The notes below the pieces were generated by a model. That model was not told the origin of the DNA, did no database searches, and was given only the letters and a program-made list of their open reading frames with translations. A DNA stretch of 64,000 bases from Candidatus Melainabacteria bacterium. Lineage in GTDB: Bacteria > Cyanobacteriota > Vampirovibrionia > 2-02-FULL-35-15. The position numbers and the translations under genes were made by a program. The stretch covers positions 311,131 through 375,130 of the forward strand of contig JAHFBG010000001.1 of NCBI GenBank assembly GCA_023250155.1. Reading direction: 5' to 3'. Below, piece after piece: positions 1 through 8,220 of this stretch. Within the stretch, counting starts at the first letter, position 1, and the number at the start of each line of letters is the position of its first letter.

Positions 1-292
1 CAAATCCTTTTCCTAGTGGCCCATTAATCAAAACAATATTCCCTATTTGTAATCTGCTTAAGAAGCTAGTTCCACCACCTATTACCCTATATAAAAATCC
101 AATATTATCTTCTTTAATTTCATAAACACTAAAAGGTCTAAGAAGATATTGACCTGACTCCATCATTACAAACTGTCCAGGATTGATTCTGGAAATTATT
201 TCAGGAGCACAAAACCAGCTTACAAAATAATCTTTTCCAAGCTGAACATTTTTCATTAGTGGAGCTTTAATTAAGGTTTGATTAAATGACAT
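1..292 (-). CDS. pyrK: Dihydroorotate dehydrogenase electron-transfer subunit PyrK (partial, N-terminal part)
   Basis: The reverse strand is open from an ATG at 292 to the window edge, giving about 97 residues; the C-terminus lies outside. The protein begins MSFNQTLIKAPLMKNVQ and shows the flavin-reductase fold signature RPFSVYE, then FLYRVIGGGTSFLS and GPLGKGF. This matches the FAD-binding N-terminal half of PyrK, the ferredoxin-reductase-like subunit that passes electrons from the dihydroorotate dehydrogenase to NAD+ in pyrimidine synthesis. The Cys-rich 2Fe-2S C-terminus that would confirm PyrK is not visible, so another ferredoxin-NADP-reductase-like protein is possible. No strong Shine-Dalgarno is seen before the ATG. 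Confidence 0.75.
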   Translation of the reverse strand, partial: MSFNQTLIKAPLMKNVQLGKDYFVSWFCAPEIISRINPGQFVMMESGQYLLRPFSVYEIKEDNIGFLYRVIGGGTSFLSRLQIGNIVLINGPLGKGF

Positions 293-461
293 AGAAATAT
301 TATAGCTAAGTATTATCGATATCAAATAGTTGCAATATCCTGATTTATATATGTAGATAGCTAAAATTGACTTAAGTAAGGTAGCTATGTTGTTTAACCA
401 AATCTTTAAGAAAATAACTTAGCATTAAAGTAACAAGAGTCAATACTAGAAGAGGTGGGTA

Positions 462-1109
462 ATGAGTTCAGATTTAAATTTGTTTGGATTTCAATCTTTG
501 AAAAAAGATTTTTTGAATGGCTTAAATAATGGTTCAGATGATTTAACAGCATGCCTAAAGTCAGTAAGGGATTTTTGTAGCATGTCCGGCAATGATGATG
601 CAGTAAAAGCCATTAGTGAAATGATATCAATAATGGAAAGTTGTGATAAAAATAATCTTGCTTCAAGCTTAAGCAAGCTATCTAAATTTCTTAATCACAA
701 AGAACCTATTGTAAAAATGTGTGCAGTAGTATGTATAATTAAACTTTTTGAAAAGGCACTTCAGATTTTAACTGATCCTGGAATAAGTTCCTCAGAGAAG
801 ATTTCCTTTGCTAAAGAAATGCAGCAAGTCCTCAAAGGAGACTTAAAGGATCATTTAAATTTATTTGGTTCAGATGATATAGCATTAATTGAAAAAGTAA
901 TGCAATTAGTTAGTTCTGTTTTGTCTGGTGATATAGTAAATGGATTAGATGTTGAAAGTACCTATCTCAAATCAGGAAAAGAGTCCTCTTGCACGAATCA
1001 ATTGTTTAAACAATTTTCTACAGACATACAGAATTCCTTAGAGAATCTTGAAAGAATAAGAGGAAGTTTTCGAGGGAATGACACGGATGGATTTACGAGA
1101 TCTACCTAA
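462..1109 (+). CDS. Hypothetical protein, mostly helical, 215 aa
   Basis: I do not recognise this family. The ATG is preceded by AGAGGTGGGTA, a credible Shine-Dalgarno. The protein is predicted soluble and helical, with no signal peptide or membrane segment, and contains a Leu-rich stretch (LASSLSKLSKFLNHKEPIVKM) that looks like HEAT or ARM-type helices. A Ser/Gly/Asp-rich tail ends it. It is convergent with secG, whose stop lies only three bases away, so the two genes probably do not share regulation. Codon use and AT content match its neighbours. Confidence 0.6.
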   Translation: MSSDLNLFGFQSLKKDFLNGLNNGSDDLTACLKSVRDFCSMSGNDDAVKAISEMISIMESCDKNNLASSLSKLSKFLNHKEPIVKMCAVVCIIKLFEKALQILTDPGISSSEKISFAKEMQQVLKGDLKDHLNLFGSDDIALIEKVMQLVSSVLSGDIVNGLDVESTYLKSGKESSCTNQLFKQFSTDIQNSLENLERIRGSFRGNDTDGFTRST

Positions 1110-1112
1110 AAT

Positions 1113-1340
1113 CTAAAACTGAATTATTTTCCAGCCAACTAATGCTGATGTAAGCATAAAAACACCTACTGCTACCCATGTAAGCTTATCTAAGCCTGCT
1201 TCAGCTTGTGATGGGCCTGAAAACAAACTGGCAGAGCCACCTATTCCACCTAGCCCTTCGCCTTTTGCTGAATGAAGAAGAATAAGTACTGTTAGAATTA
1301 CACCGCTTATAACTTGTATGCCAACTATAAAATATGCCAT
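1113..1340 (-). CDS. secG: Preprotein translocase subunit SecG
   Basis: This 75-residue protein has two hydrophobic helices (about residues 3-22 and 52-72) joined by a Gly/Ser-rich loop containing GEGLGGIGGSASLFSG. That arrangement and the loop wording are the hallmarks of SecG, the small accessory subunit of the SecYEG channel that exports unfolded proteins across the inner membrane. The length is normal for the family. It lies downstream of, and on the same strand as, the histidine kinase gene with a 21-bp gap, so it may be read from the same transcript. Confidence 0.92.
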   Translation of the reverse strand: MAYFIVGIQVISGVILTVLILLHSAKGEGLGGIGGSASLFSGPSQAEAGLDKLTWVAVGVFMLTSALVGWKIIQF

Positions 1341-1361
1341 AACAAAAATATTATAACATGG

Positions 1362-2624
1362 CTAATTCACACAAACCTGAAATCTTAAGCTAGAACCATT
1401 ACTTATCTCACTTTTAATCTCAGATCTTGAGTTCATTTCAATTAATCGTTTTCTTATACTAGGCAGACCAAAACCTTGATTTTTTGTATTCACATCAAAG
1501 CCAATTCCATTATCTGAGATATAAACTAAAATATAATAATCATTTAGTTTCTTTAAAATAAACTTAATTTGAGTTGCTTTAGAATGCTTATCAATGTTAC
1601 ATAGCCACTCTTTTATTACCTTTATAATTTCAAGTGCTTTAGTATGTGAAATACTGATTTCTTCATTTGGAAACTCAATAATTACATTTCCTTTAAAGAT
1701 TTTTTTAAATCCATTTACTATTTGATACACAGTACCAATAAATCCTAAAAAATTTATGTCTGGAATTGAATATTGATTTATTAATGTTCTTAGATTAATG
1801 TGTAACTCCTCTACCAGTTTTTCACACTCGATAAAATCTTTTTCTTGTATTGCTTTTCTAAGATTTGGAATAATTGTACAAGGTAAATCATGTAAGTCAT
1901 TAGCAAATTTTCTATATAGCTCTTCTTGCTCTTTATCGACATTATCTTTAAGCAGTAAAATATTGTTCTGCAAAAACTCTTTGTTTTTGTTGTCAGAAAA
2001 CTTTTCAATTGCCATTGCTAATTGATTAATAATAGACTGTAAGACTTTCTCAATCTCATTACTCCAAATCACCTCTCGCGTACAAAACTGGAGATTGAGT
2101 GCTAGCTTTACTTTTTGTGTAGTCCCAGTAGAAACTAATAAAGATTTTGTTTTTAATTTTAAAAACAGTGCCTTGAAGCTACTCTTAAATAAATGGCTTG
2201 GTAAAACTAAATATTTTGACAAATCCTCAATTTGAACCGTATAACTTTTTTGTAAGTCAAAAAATTTAGATAACGGGAGGTCTGACAAATTGAACTGAAA
2301 ACCAACAGGATTTAATTTTGTAGCATACTGACTTTCCCAATAGTGTGTTAATAGGGATTTTTGCCCATCATTATCAATCTGAAACAATAAAACCCTTTCA
2401 GCAATACCTGCTTGTCCTAATAATAAAACAGTATTTGCAAGAAGCTTATCTAACGGTAATTCTTTACTTATATCTTGGCTGACTTGTAATGAAATATTAG
2501 CTAGTTCATTGCTTGTAAGTGAAATAATGTTTGATGTATTTTTTATTACAGGCTGTTCTGAAAGTCCTTTAATTAGTGACTCAATGTGATGTGGCTCGAT
2601 TAGTGTTTCCATCCAATTCTCCAA
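1362..2624 (-). CDS. NarL-class sensor histidine kinase, cytoplasmic
   Basis: The protein has 420 residues and no membrane segment. Residues about 40-210 look like a GAF-type sensor region. A long helix follows, with the phosphoacceptor His at about 245 in NDLHDLPCTI, the HisKA_3 type of dimerisation domain. The HATPase_c domain runs from about 330 to 418, with an N-box at EWLCNIDKHSKA, a G1 box DNGIGFD and a G2-like GFGLPSI. This is a NarL/DesK-type kinase that would autophosphorylate and pass phosphate to a LuxR-type regulator. The divergently transcribed regulator starting at 2866 is the obvious partner. The N-box reads WLCNIDKHS rather than EALTNVxKHA, so it is a divergent member. Confidence 0.85.
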   Translation of the reverse strand: MENWMETLIEPHHIESLIKGLSEQPVIKNTSNIISLTSNELANISLQVSQDISKELPLDKLLANTVLLLGQAGIAERVLLFQIDNDGQKSLLTHYWESQYATKLNPVGFQFNLSDLPLSKFFDLQKSYTVQIEDLSKYLVLPSHLFKSSFKALFLKLKTKSLLVSTGTTQKVKLALNLQFCTREVIWSNEIEKVLQSIINQLAMAIEKFSDNKNKEFLQNNILLLKDNVDKEQEELYRKFANDLHDLPCTIIPNLRKAIQEKDFIECEKLVEELHINLRTLINQYSIPDINFLGFIGTVYQIVNGFKKIFKGNVIIEFPNEEISISHTKALEIIKVIKEWLCNIDKHSKATQIKFILKKLNDYYILVYISDNGIGFDVNTKNQGFGLPSIRKRLIEMNSRSEIKSEISNGSSLRFQVCVN

Positions 2625-2797
2625 ATATAAGACTATTGCAGAAGCCTTGGGTACTGCTACTTAAATCTATAAATTAAGCACTTGATTATCATTTTATATC
2701 AAGTTAAATATTTTTCAAGACCTAAACCAAGCAAATCTCTAACTATTTGCCCAAGATTAAATATTTTTTAGATTTACAGAGTCTTTGTTGGTTTCTT

Positions 2798-2810
2798 AAC
2801 CTTGCAGGTT
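2798..2810. promoter_or_regulatory. Short inverted repeat in the kinase/regulator divergent promoter region
   Basis: AACCT-TGC-AGGTT is a perfect 5-bp inverted repeat about 55 bp before the response-regulator start, inside the 241-bp divergent spacer. LuxR/NarL-type dimers bind such short dyads, so this could be the operator of the adjacent regulator. The inference rests on position only. Confidence 0.25.
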
Positions 2811-2865
2811 ATATGTGATCTAAAATATATGGAATAAACACATAAAAACGAAAGGAATTAAAGTT

Positions 2866-3594
2866 ATGCTGAATGACGGTTATTTGTATACCTTTTCACA
2901 AGATGCTTTTGAGTATTCTTTACGCTACCCAGTTCAAATGCAAGGTCTAAAAAACCAAATTATACTTACTATAATTGCTGATGATCATCCATATTTAATT
3001 AATGGTATTGAAACTGATTTAAATAAAGATCCAAAGATAAAAATTGTTTCAACAGCTACTTCTTATGATGCTTTGCTTGAGCAGGTAAAAGAACATAAGC
3101 CACAGATTGTACTTTTAGATCTTAAAATGCCTGGTTGTGAAAAGTATAATTTCAAAGATTTTATATCCAAATTAAAAGCATATTCAGATTGTAAAATCAT
3201 TATATTCACAAGTGAAACAGGATGGGTAAGAATACATCGCTGCCTTGAAATTGGTGCATCTGCTTATATTGAAAAAGCTATATCATTAGGTAAGCTGAAA
3301 GATCTTATTCATAAGATATATAGTAGTAGTGAACTGATGGTTTATACAGCTGAAGAACTGCCTCAAATCGCCGTTTCCAAACGCCAAGGTGAAATACTAC
3401 ACTACATGGTAGATGGCAAGGAAAACAATGAAATAGCAATATTGCTTGATATAGATATTAAGACTGTTCAATCTTATATAAATGAAATTAAATTTAAGTT
3501 CAAAGAGTCCTTGGGAATATATTCGCTAAAACCAAGAACTCTTTTACTTCTGGCTTCAAAGCTAGGCTTTGGCAGTAAGTTAGCACAAACTTAA
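2866..3594 (+). CDS. Two-component response regulator, NarL/FixJ family
   Basis: The ATG follows a GAAAGGA Shine-Dalgarno. A receiver domain covers about residues 31-150: acidic pair ADD at 39-40, phosphoacceptor Asp85 in VLLDLKMPG, conserved Thr115 in IIIFTSE and Lys137 in YIEKA. A LuxR-type helix-turn-helix follows at about 168-235 (RQGEILHYMVDGKENNEIA, then KTVQSYINEI). The first 30 residues are an extra N-terminal segment before the usual receiver start. It is divergent from the histidine kinase ending at 1362 and very probably receives phosphate from it. The two regulatory genes here (this and the one at 3827) end with the same type of motif, (K/A)LGF. Confidence 0.9.
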   Translation: MLNDGYLYTFSQDAFEYSLRYPVQMQGLKNQIILTIIADDHPYLINGIETDLNKDPKIKIVSTATSYDALLEQVKEHKPQIVLLDLKMPGCEKYNFKDFISKLKAYSDCKIIIFTSETGWVRIHRCLEIGASAYIEKAISLGKLKDLIHKIYSSSELMVYTAEELPQIAVSKRQGEILHYMVDGKENNEIAILLDIDIKTVQSYINEIKFKFKESLGIYSLKPRTLLLLASKLGFGSKLAQT

Positions 3595-3826
3595 ATCATT
3601 GTTACGAAGTGTCTAGATAAATACTTTGCCTGTAAACCATTTGGTGTAGTATTACAAAAATAATATTTTCTTATAAAAAATTGTTTGATATTTTAGTTCT
3701 CTTTGGTGGCAAGCTTTATTTTATTTTAATTATTTTAGAATCTCAGTACATGAAATGCCTGATTATTTTTCTTAGCAATATTATGGATAATGTCTTTGCT
3801 TAGGTGATTGATGAGGTATTATACAC

Positions 3827-4147
3827 ATGCTACAAAATGAACAGATAAATCTAGCTATAGCCCCAGAAAAAACATTATTTATCAATAGAAAAATTTTATA
3901 TATCTACAAAGGAAAGTATTTAGCGTTTACAGCCAAGCAAATTGATGTTTTACATTTAGTTTCTTTAGGATACTCAAATGCAAAAATAGCTAAAAGACTT
4001 TTTATGAAAGAGTCTACAGTAAAACTTATAACTTATAGAATAATGCGATATATTGAGCGCTCCTTTAAAGAGAAAGTTGATAGATTTTCTTTAATAGTAA
4101 TAGCTCAAAAACTAGGTTTTAATAGTCTTCCAAAGATCAATAACTAA
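3827..4147 (+). CDS. Stand-alone LuxR-type helix-turn-helix protein
   Basis: This 106-residue protein has no receiver domain. Residues about 38-100 form a LuxR/GerE helix-turn-helix: LAFTAKQIDVLHLVSLGYS, NAKIAKRLFMKESTVKLIT and a C-terminal helix ending AQKLGF. The end resembles the C-terminus of the response regulator at 2866 (ASKLGF), which suggests origin by duplication and loss of the receiver. It would act as a phosphorylation-independent DNA-binding protein, perhaps competing for the same sites. No clear Shine-Dalgarno precedes the ATG. It is convergent with the HD-GYP gene. Confidence 0.78.
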   Translation: MLQNEQINLAIAPEKTLFINRKILYIYKGKYLAFTAKQIDVLHLVSLGYSNAKIAKRLFMKESTVKLITYRIMRYIERSFKEKVDRFSLIVIAQKLGFNSLPKINN

Positions 4148-4159
4148 CAAAAAAATTGT

Positions 4160-5140
4160 CTAAGTAGGAAATACTAAGTGAGAAGGTGCATTTTTATAAA
4201 GCTTTTTAGCCTTCTCTGAATTAGAGCGAAACATTTCTTCCCACCATTGGATAAAAACTTTTACTACTTCAGGATCAAACTGAGTGCCACTATTCCTTAT
4301 AATTTCATCTAGTGCATGTTCATGAGTTAAAGCTTTTCTATATATTCTATTTGTAGTCATGGCATCATATGCATCTGCCACTGAAGTAATTCTAGCTATA
4401 AGTGGAATTTCTTTTCCTTTAATACCATATGGATAACCATATCCGTCCATTCTTTCATGATGTAGTAAAACCGCATCAATACAACCATGCAAGCAATTTA
4501 ATTTTTTTACAATTTGTCCTCCAATAATAGTATGTAATTGCATTTCTTTGTATTCCGAGTCAGTAAGAGGACCTGGTTTTTGTAGAACCCCATCCCTTAT
4601 TCCAATTTTTCCTACATCATGTAATAAAGCTCCACCTTCTAGGTGTAACTGTTCTGTAGAACTTATGTTGCATCTTTTGCCAAGCTCAGTTGCTATTTGA
4701 AATACCCTATCAGAATGTCCACCGGTATATGGATCTCTTGCTTCAACTGCTATAGCAAGTGCACGTGCAGTATGAAAAAAATTCTCTATCAGCAATTCCT
4801 GAAGTTGATGATTTACTTCTTCATAGACTTTTGCATTAGAAACTGCTTTACTAAATGCAGTTGCAATCTTATTTAACGATTCCTTATAATCTGATTTTAA
4901 TTCAGGAAGACTATTTGCTGCTTTAGCAAAAATGGATACTTCATATGATGATGGATGTAAAGTCTCAAAACACTTCATTTCGCCACTAGCTGTGCCACTG
5001 TTTTCTTTGCAAATCTCTTCATATTTATTCTGCAATGAAGTTGTAATTTCTTTTAATGTAGGATCTATTTCAAAACTACACCTTGAACTTAACTCAGTAG
5101 GTATATTTTTTGTCTCGGCCTTTTTTATTTTGTCGTTCAA
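4160..5140 (-). CDS. HD-GYP domain protein, probable cyclic-di-GMP phosphodiesterase
   Basis: The C-terminal 200 of 326 residues are a full HD-GYP domain. It has GGHSDRV (about 141), the HD pair in LLHDVGKIG (174-175), HHERMDGYGYP (227-237) carrying the GYP signature, and VADAYDAMT. The family hydrolyses cyclic di-GMP to pGpG or GMP using a bi- or tri-metal centre. The first 120 residues carry no recognisable sensor and look helical. All metal ligands I can check are present. Its position beside the two-component pair suggests a local signalling cluster, though it is transcribed towards them and has its own promoter region. Confidence 0.88.
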   Translation of the reverse strand: MNDKIKKAETKNIPTELSSRCSFEIDPTLKEITTSLQNKYEEICKENSGTASGEMKCFETLHPSSYEVSIFAKAANSLPELKSDYKESLNKIATAFSKAVSNAKVYEEVNHQLQELLIENFFHTARALAIAVEARDPYTGGHSDRVFQIATELGKRCNISSTEQLHLEGGALLHDVGKIGIRDGVLQKPGPLTDSEYKEMQLHTIIGGQIVKKLNCLHGCIDAVLLHHERMDGYGYPYGIKGKEIPLIARITSVADAYDAMTTNRIYRKALTHEHALDEIIRNSGTQFDPEVVKVFIQWWEEMFRSNSEKAKKLYKNAPSHLVFPT

Positions 5141-5345
5141 TTTAAATGTTCCTATCCTTTAACTTTTTTGAAGTTATTAAAAACTTAAGGTTAAATAAGA
5201 AGTTAGTCTTACCATATATTATTAAGCCCGTATTTCCAGTGATTTTTATCACATTGTGTACCATAACTTTGTATTTAATTTATAGTTAACCCTTACTTAA
5301 ATAGTAAAATCTATCTATATTTAAAAAAACATATTCAAGTTAAGA

Positions 5346-5365
5346 ATTGATTTTATAAAATCAAT
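5346..5365. promoter_or_regulatory. 20-bp perfect palindrome upstream of the HD-GYP gene
   Basis: ATTGATTTTA is followed directly by its reverse complement TAAAATCAAT. It lies about 205 bp upstream of the HD-GYP start codon (5140, minus strand). A dimeric regulator site is plausible, but AT-rich palindromes can also arise by chance in this background. Confidence 0.3.
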
Positions 5366-5540
5366 CATTTAGTTGAGATAGCCTTTGCTGTTATCCCTAA
5401 TCCCATTAGGTGACTTTATTCCTAGGAAATTTGTATAAAAATATTTTGTAAACTTTTGTTTATCAATTATTTTTTAGACGTAAGTCCCATTAAGGATGGG
5501 TTAAATCTAGCAACTACTTAAAGACCCAAAATCAACGTCA

Positions 5541-5576
5541 CCGCCCGCCCAACAAGGCGAGGCTCGCCAAAGGCGG
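5541..5576. repeat. GC-rich nested hairpin element
   Basis: CCGCC at 5541-5545 pairs with GGCGG at 5572-5576, and inside it GGCGAG-G-CTCGCC forms a second perfect stem (5556-5568). The composition is sharply different from the AT-rich surroundings. It resembles the GC-rich hairpin inserts found in the dispersed repeats further right, for example near 44950, so it may be a solitary copy of the same small mobile hairpin. It lies directly after the ruvC stop. Confidence 0.5.
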
Positions 5577-5595
5577 CAAGAGCCACCTGAAGTAA

Positions 5596-6114
5596 TCAAG
5601 TTAAGTGGTTCAAATAACAGATTGCAATTGCCAGCGCATCGGATGCATCGTCAGGCTTAATTTCAGAGCTAATGTTTAGTGAGTTGCTAACTAGTTTTTG
5701 AATCAAGCTTTTTTTTGCCTTGCCATATCCTGAAACTGTTTGTTTAACTTGAAGAGGTGTATATTCTACGATGTTTAGATTCGCTTGTGCAGCTGCAAGA
5801 AGAATAACTCCTTTAGATTGGGATACAGCGGTAAAAGTTTTGCAGTTTTTAAAGAAATAAAGATTTTCAATTGCAATGGTTTCTGGTTTATATTTGTCAA
5901 ATATTTCATTTAAGTCATTATATAAATGTACAAGTCTTATCTCTTGAGATTTATGATGCCTTAAGTCTATATAGCCATATCCGCCAACTTCAGCTTTTTT
6001 ATATTTAACATGATAATTTATTACCCCATATCCAATAGTAGTACTGCCTGGATCAATACCTATAACAGTCTTATATATGTTATTTACAGAACTTTCACTT
6101 GTAATCTTAGACAT
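5596..6114 (-). CDS. ruvC: Holliday-junction resolvase RuvC
   Basis: The 172-residue protein has the RNase H-like fold of RuvC, with the four catalytic acids in place: Asp21 in VIGIDPGS, Glu83 in AIENLYF, and Asp156/Asp159 in KPDDASDALAIA. Motifs SQSKGVILLAAA and YTPLQVKQTVSGYGKAKK are typical. It cuts Holliday junctions with RuvAB at the end of recombination. Length is normal. It is divergent from lnt. No Shine-Dalgarno is evident before the ATG. Confidence 0.95.
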   Translation of the reverse strand: MSKITSESSVNNIYKTVIGIDPGSTTIGYGVINYHVKYKKAEVGGYGYIDLRHHKSQEIRLVHLYNDLNEIFDKYKPETIAIENLYFFKNCKTFTAVSQSKGVILLAAAQANLNIVEYTPLQVKQTVSGYGKAKKSLIQKLVSNSLNISSEIKPDDASDALAIAICYLNHLT

Positions 6115-6198
6115 TTTTTGTATTAGATTAGCATGTGGTTATGTACTGTGTCTAATATATTCACTTTATTATTTTCTTTTTTTGAATACAATATACTT

Positions 6199-7740
6199 AT
6201 GCTTTTAAATCCTGTTACAAAAGTACTATTGATTTGTTTCTGTGGTTTCTTATTGTCTTTGAGTGCACCAGGGTATGACTTATGGTTATTAGCTTGGATT
6301 GGATTAGTACCATTATTTATTGTTATATATACCTCTAAAGATATAAAAAGTTGTGTTTTTCTTTCTTTCCTTTTTGGCTTTAGCTATAACATTTCATATG
6401 GTAATTGGTTTTTCTCTATACATCCTCTTACGTGGATGGGATTCAGTATAAATCAAAGCCTTTGCTTGACAATGTTTCTCTACACCTTTTCTGCTTCTCT
6501 AGCTTCTCTTTACTTTGTACTTTTTTCTATTTGTACTTTCTATATAAAGAAACTTTCAACTAAATATAATAAAGGGATACAAAACACTTTTTTAATTTCA
6601 ATTATCTGGATTATCATATTTAACAAGCTCCAATCCTCTAAATATATTCTTGGTACGCCCTGGACTCTAATCGAATATAGCCAGTATAAGAACTTGTTCT
6701 TGATACAAATCTCAGAATATTTTGGTAGTACTTTTATAAGTTTTTTAATAGTTTTAGTCAACCTAATTATTTCTAATTTTTTAATTTGGTTGTTTAATAT
6801 TCAAAAAATAGGAAACAGGCTTATTCCAAAGGAACCAGGTTATTTAGAAGAATTAATTGGCTCTAGTCTTATTGTAATAATAATAGTTTCTGCAAGCTTC
6901 TTTTATGGAGTATTTTTATATAAACAAAATGAACCCGTTTTTTCAAGTGAATCAAAAACTATATGTCTTCTTCAGGGCAATTTACCTGCAAAACACACCC
7001 GTGGACCTACACTAGATCTATTAGCAGCTAAAAACACATATTCAAAATTAACCAATAAAAACAATGCTTCTTTATTTATAGCTCCTGAAGGTTCAATTCC
7101 TACTGTTTATAATGCAGATAGGCTCACACAGACATGGGTTGAAGAACTGGTAAAAAACAAAAAAACAGATATTATTGGCGGTACTTACTTTGTAAATGAA
7201 AACTATATGTTAACGAACTCTGCTATTGTTTATTCTCCTATACTTTCAATGAATCATCTTTCTCGCTATGAAAAAGAAAGACTTGTTCCATTTGGAGAAT
7301 ATACACCTTTGTCTTTCTTATTGCCCAATTTTTTAAAGAAATTAGCAACTTCTGCTATAGGAAAAGGATTTAGTGAGGGGAAAGAAAAAGGATTATTAGA
7401 AGTCTCATTTTGTAAAGTTGGCTTGAATATTTGCTTTGAATCAATATATCCAGCTATTGTCAGAAAGCAAGCTTTTAAAGGAGCTAATTTATTAGTTAAT
7501 ATTTCAGATTTAAGCTGGTATTCCAGCAATTTTTTAAAACAACAGTTCTTAGCATTTGGAGTATTTAGAGCAATTGAAAATAGAAAGCATTTTATTATAG
7601 CTAGCAATAGTGGAATATCTGCTTTTATAGATCCTACTGGAAAAATAAAGAGCCAATCAATTCCAAATAATCAAGGGGTATTAATTGATTGGATAAATCC
7701 TTTGTATAAAACTACATTTTATAGTAAGTATGGATGGTGA
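6199..7740 (+). CDS. lnt: Apolipoprotein N-acyltransferase
   Basis: The frame is open from an ATG at 6133, but I prefer the ATG at 6199, which starts MLLNPVTKVLL like the family and has TACAAT at 6187-6192, a -10 box exactly 6 nt before it (leaderless pattern). The first half is polytopic membrane. The second half is a nitrilase domain with the catalytic triad Glu297 (FIAPEGSIP), Lys359 (YEKERLVPFGEY) and Cys412 (LNICFESIYP), numbered from 6199. Lnt adds the third acyl chain to lipoproteins in the inner membrane, which points to a diderm cell envelope. It is divergent from ruvC. Confidence 0.9.
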   Translation: MLLNPVTKVLLICFCGFLLSLSAPGYDLWLLAWIGLVPLFIVIYTSKDIKSCVFLSFLFGFSYNISYGNWFFSIHPLTWMGFSINQSLCLTMFLYTFSASLASLYFVLFSICTFYIKKLSTKYNKGIQNTFLISIIWIIIFNKLQSSKYILGTPWTLIEYSQYKNLFLIQISEYFGSTFISFLIVLVNLIISNFLIWLFNIQKIGNRLIPKEPGYLEELIGSSLIVIIIVSASFFYGVFLYKQNEPVFSSESKTICLLQGNLPAKHTRGPTLDLLAAKNTYSKLTNKNNASLFIAPEGSIPTVYNADRLTQTWVEELVKNKKTDIIGGTYFVNENYMLTNSAIVYSPILSMNHLSRYEKERLVPFGEYTPLSFLLPNFLKKLATSAIGKGFSEGKEKGLLEVSFCKVGLNICFESIYPAIVRKQAFKGANLLVNISDLSWYSSNFLKQQFLAFGVFRAIENRKHFIIASNSGISAFIDPTGKIKSQSIPNNQGVLIDWINPLYKTTFYSKYGW

Positions 7741-7743
7741 GGT

Positions 7744-7758
7744 AGCTATAATATAGCT
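7744..7758 (+). promoter_or_regulatory. Promoter with embedded 15-bp palindrome for the DUF192 gene
   Basis: AGCTATA-A-TATAGCT is a perfect inverted repeat that contains TATAAT at 7747-7752. The next ATG is at 7760, seven bases beyond the hexamer, and there is no Shine-Dalgarno. The arrangement suggests a leaderless transcript whose -10 box sits inside an operator-like dyad. Confidence 0.45.
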
Positions 7759-7759
7759 T

Positions 7760-8218
7760 ATGAAACGCATTTTGCTAATAGTTGCTTCTCTTGTTCTATG
7801 CATTCAACTTAGTTGTAATGCAAATACAAAAGAAGCCCTTGTTAAATTCAAATCAAATTTACCCGACAAAAAAACAATCACTGTTCTTTTAGAAGTTGCA
7901 GCAACAGATGAAGAAAAAGCGAAAGGATTAATGAATAGACCAAGCCTGGCACAAAATCGTGGAATGGTATTTTTATTTAAGCCACAAAGACAAGTCACAT
8001 TTTGGATGAAGGATACATTAATTTCCTTAGATATGATTTTTATAAAAGATGGAAAAATTGTCAAAATAGCAAAGGATGCAATACCCAATCAAACCCAAAC
8101 CTTATATCCATCGGATGTTGATGTTACTGAAGTGGTAGAAGTAAATAGTGGGTTTACGGATAAATATATGATCAATGTTGGAAGCAAAGTTGTATTTAGA
8201 AATATATCTCTTAAATAG
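7760..8218 (+). CDS. Exported DUF192 family protein
   Basis: The 152 residues begin with a signal peptide (MKRILLIVASLVLCIQLSC), where the Cys could be a lipobox although QLSC is not ideal. The rest is a DUF192 domain: TDEEKAKGLMNRPSL, GMVFLF, VTFWMKDTLISLDMIFI and VVEVNSGF. The family is a small beta-barrel fold of unproven function, usually exported. The following gene starts two bases after its stop, so it forms an operon with nnrDE. Confidence 0.85.
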   Translation: MKRILLIVASLVLCIQLSCNANTKEALVKFKSNLPDKKTITVLLEVAATDEEKAKGLMNRPSLAQNRGMVFLFKPQRQVTFWMKDTLISLDMIFIKDGKIVKIAKDAIPNQTQTLYPSDVDVTEVVEVNSGFTDKYMINVGSKVVFRNISLK

Positions 8219-8220
8219 AA

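Larger units (their letters stand above)
5141..5595. other. 455-bp intergenic region with palindromes
   Basis: I see no gene here. The stretch lies between the HD-GYP start and the 3' end of ruvC. It holds a 20-bp perfect palindrome (ATTGATTTTA and its complement) at 5346-5365, a CCCAT-TAAGG-ATGGG hairpin at about 5487-5501, and a GC-rich nested hairpin at 5541-5576 just after the ruvC stop that could act as a transcription terminator, though it has no T-run. Confidence 0.6.

Noticed and set aside
1798..2025. Plus-strand ORF inside the histidine kinase gene
   Set aside because: Shadow frame: low-complexity Ser/Leu composition and fully inside a well-supported gene on the other strand. The same applies to other antisense frames in clpC, etfB, the NnrDE gene and elsewhere.
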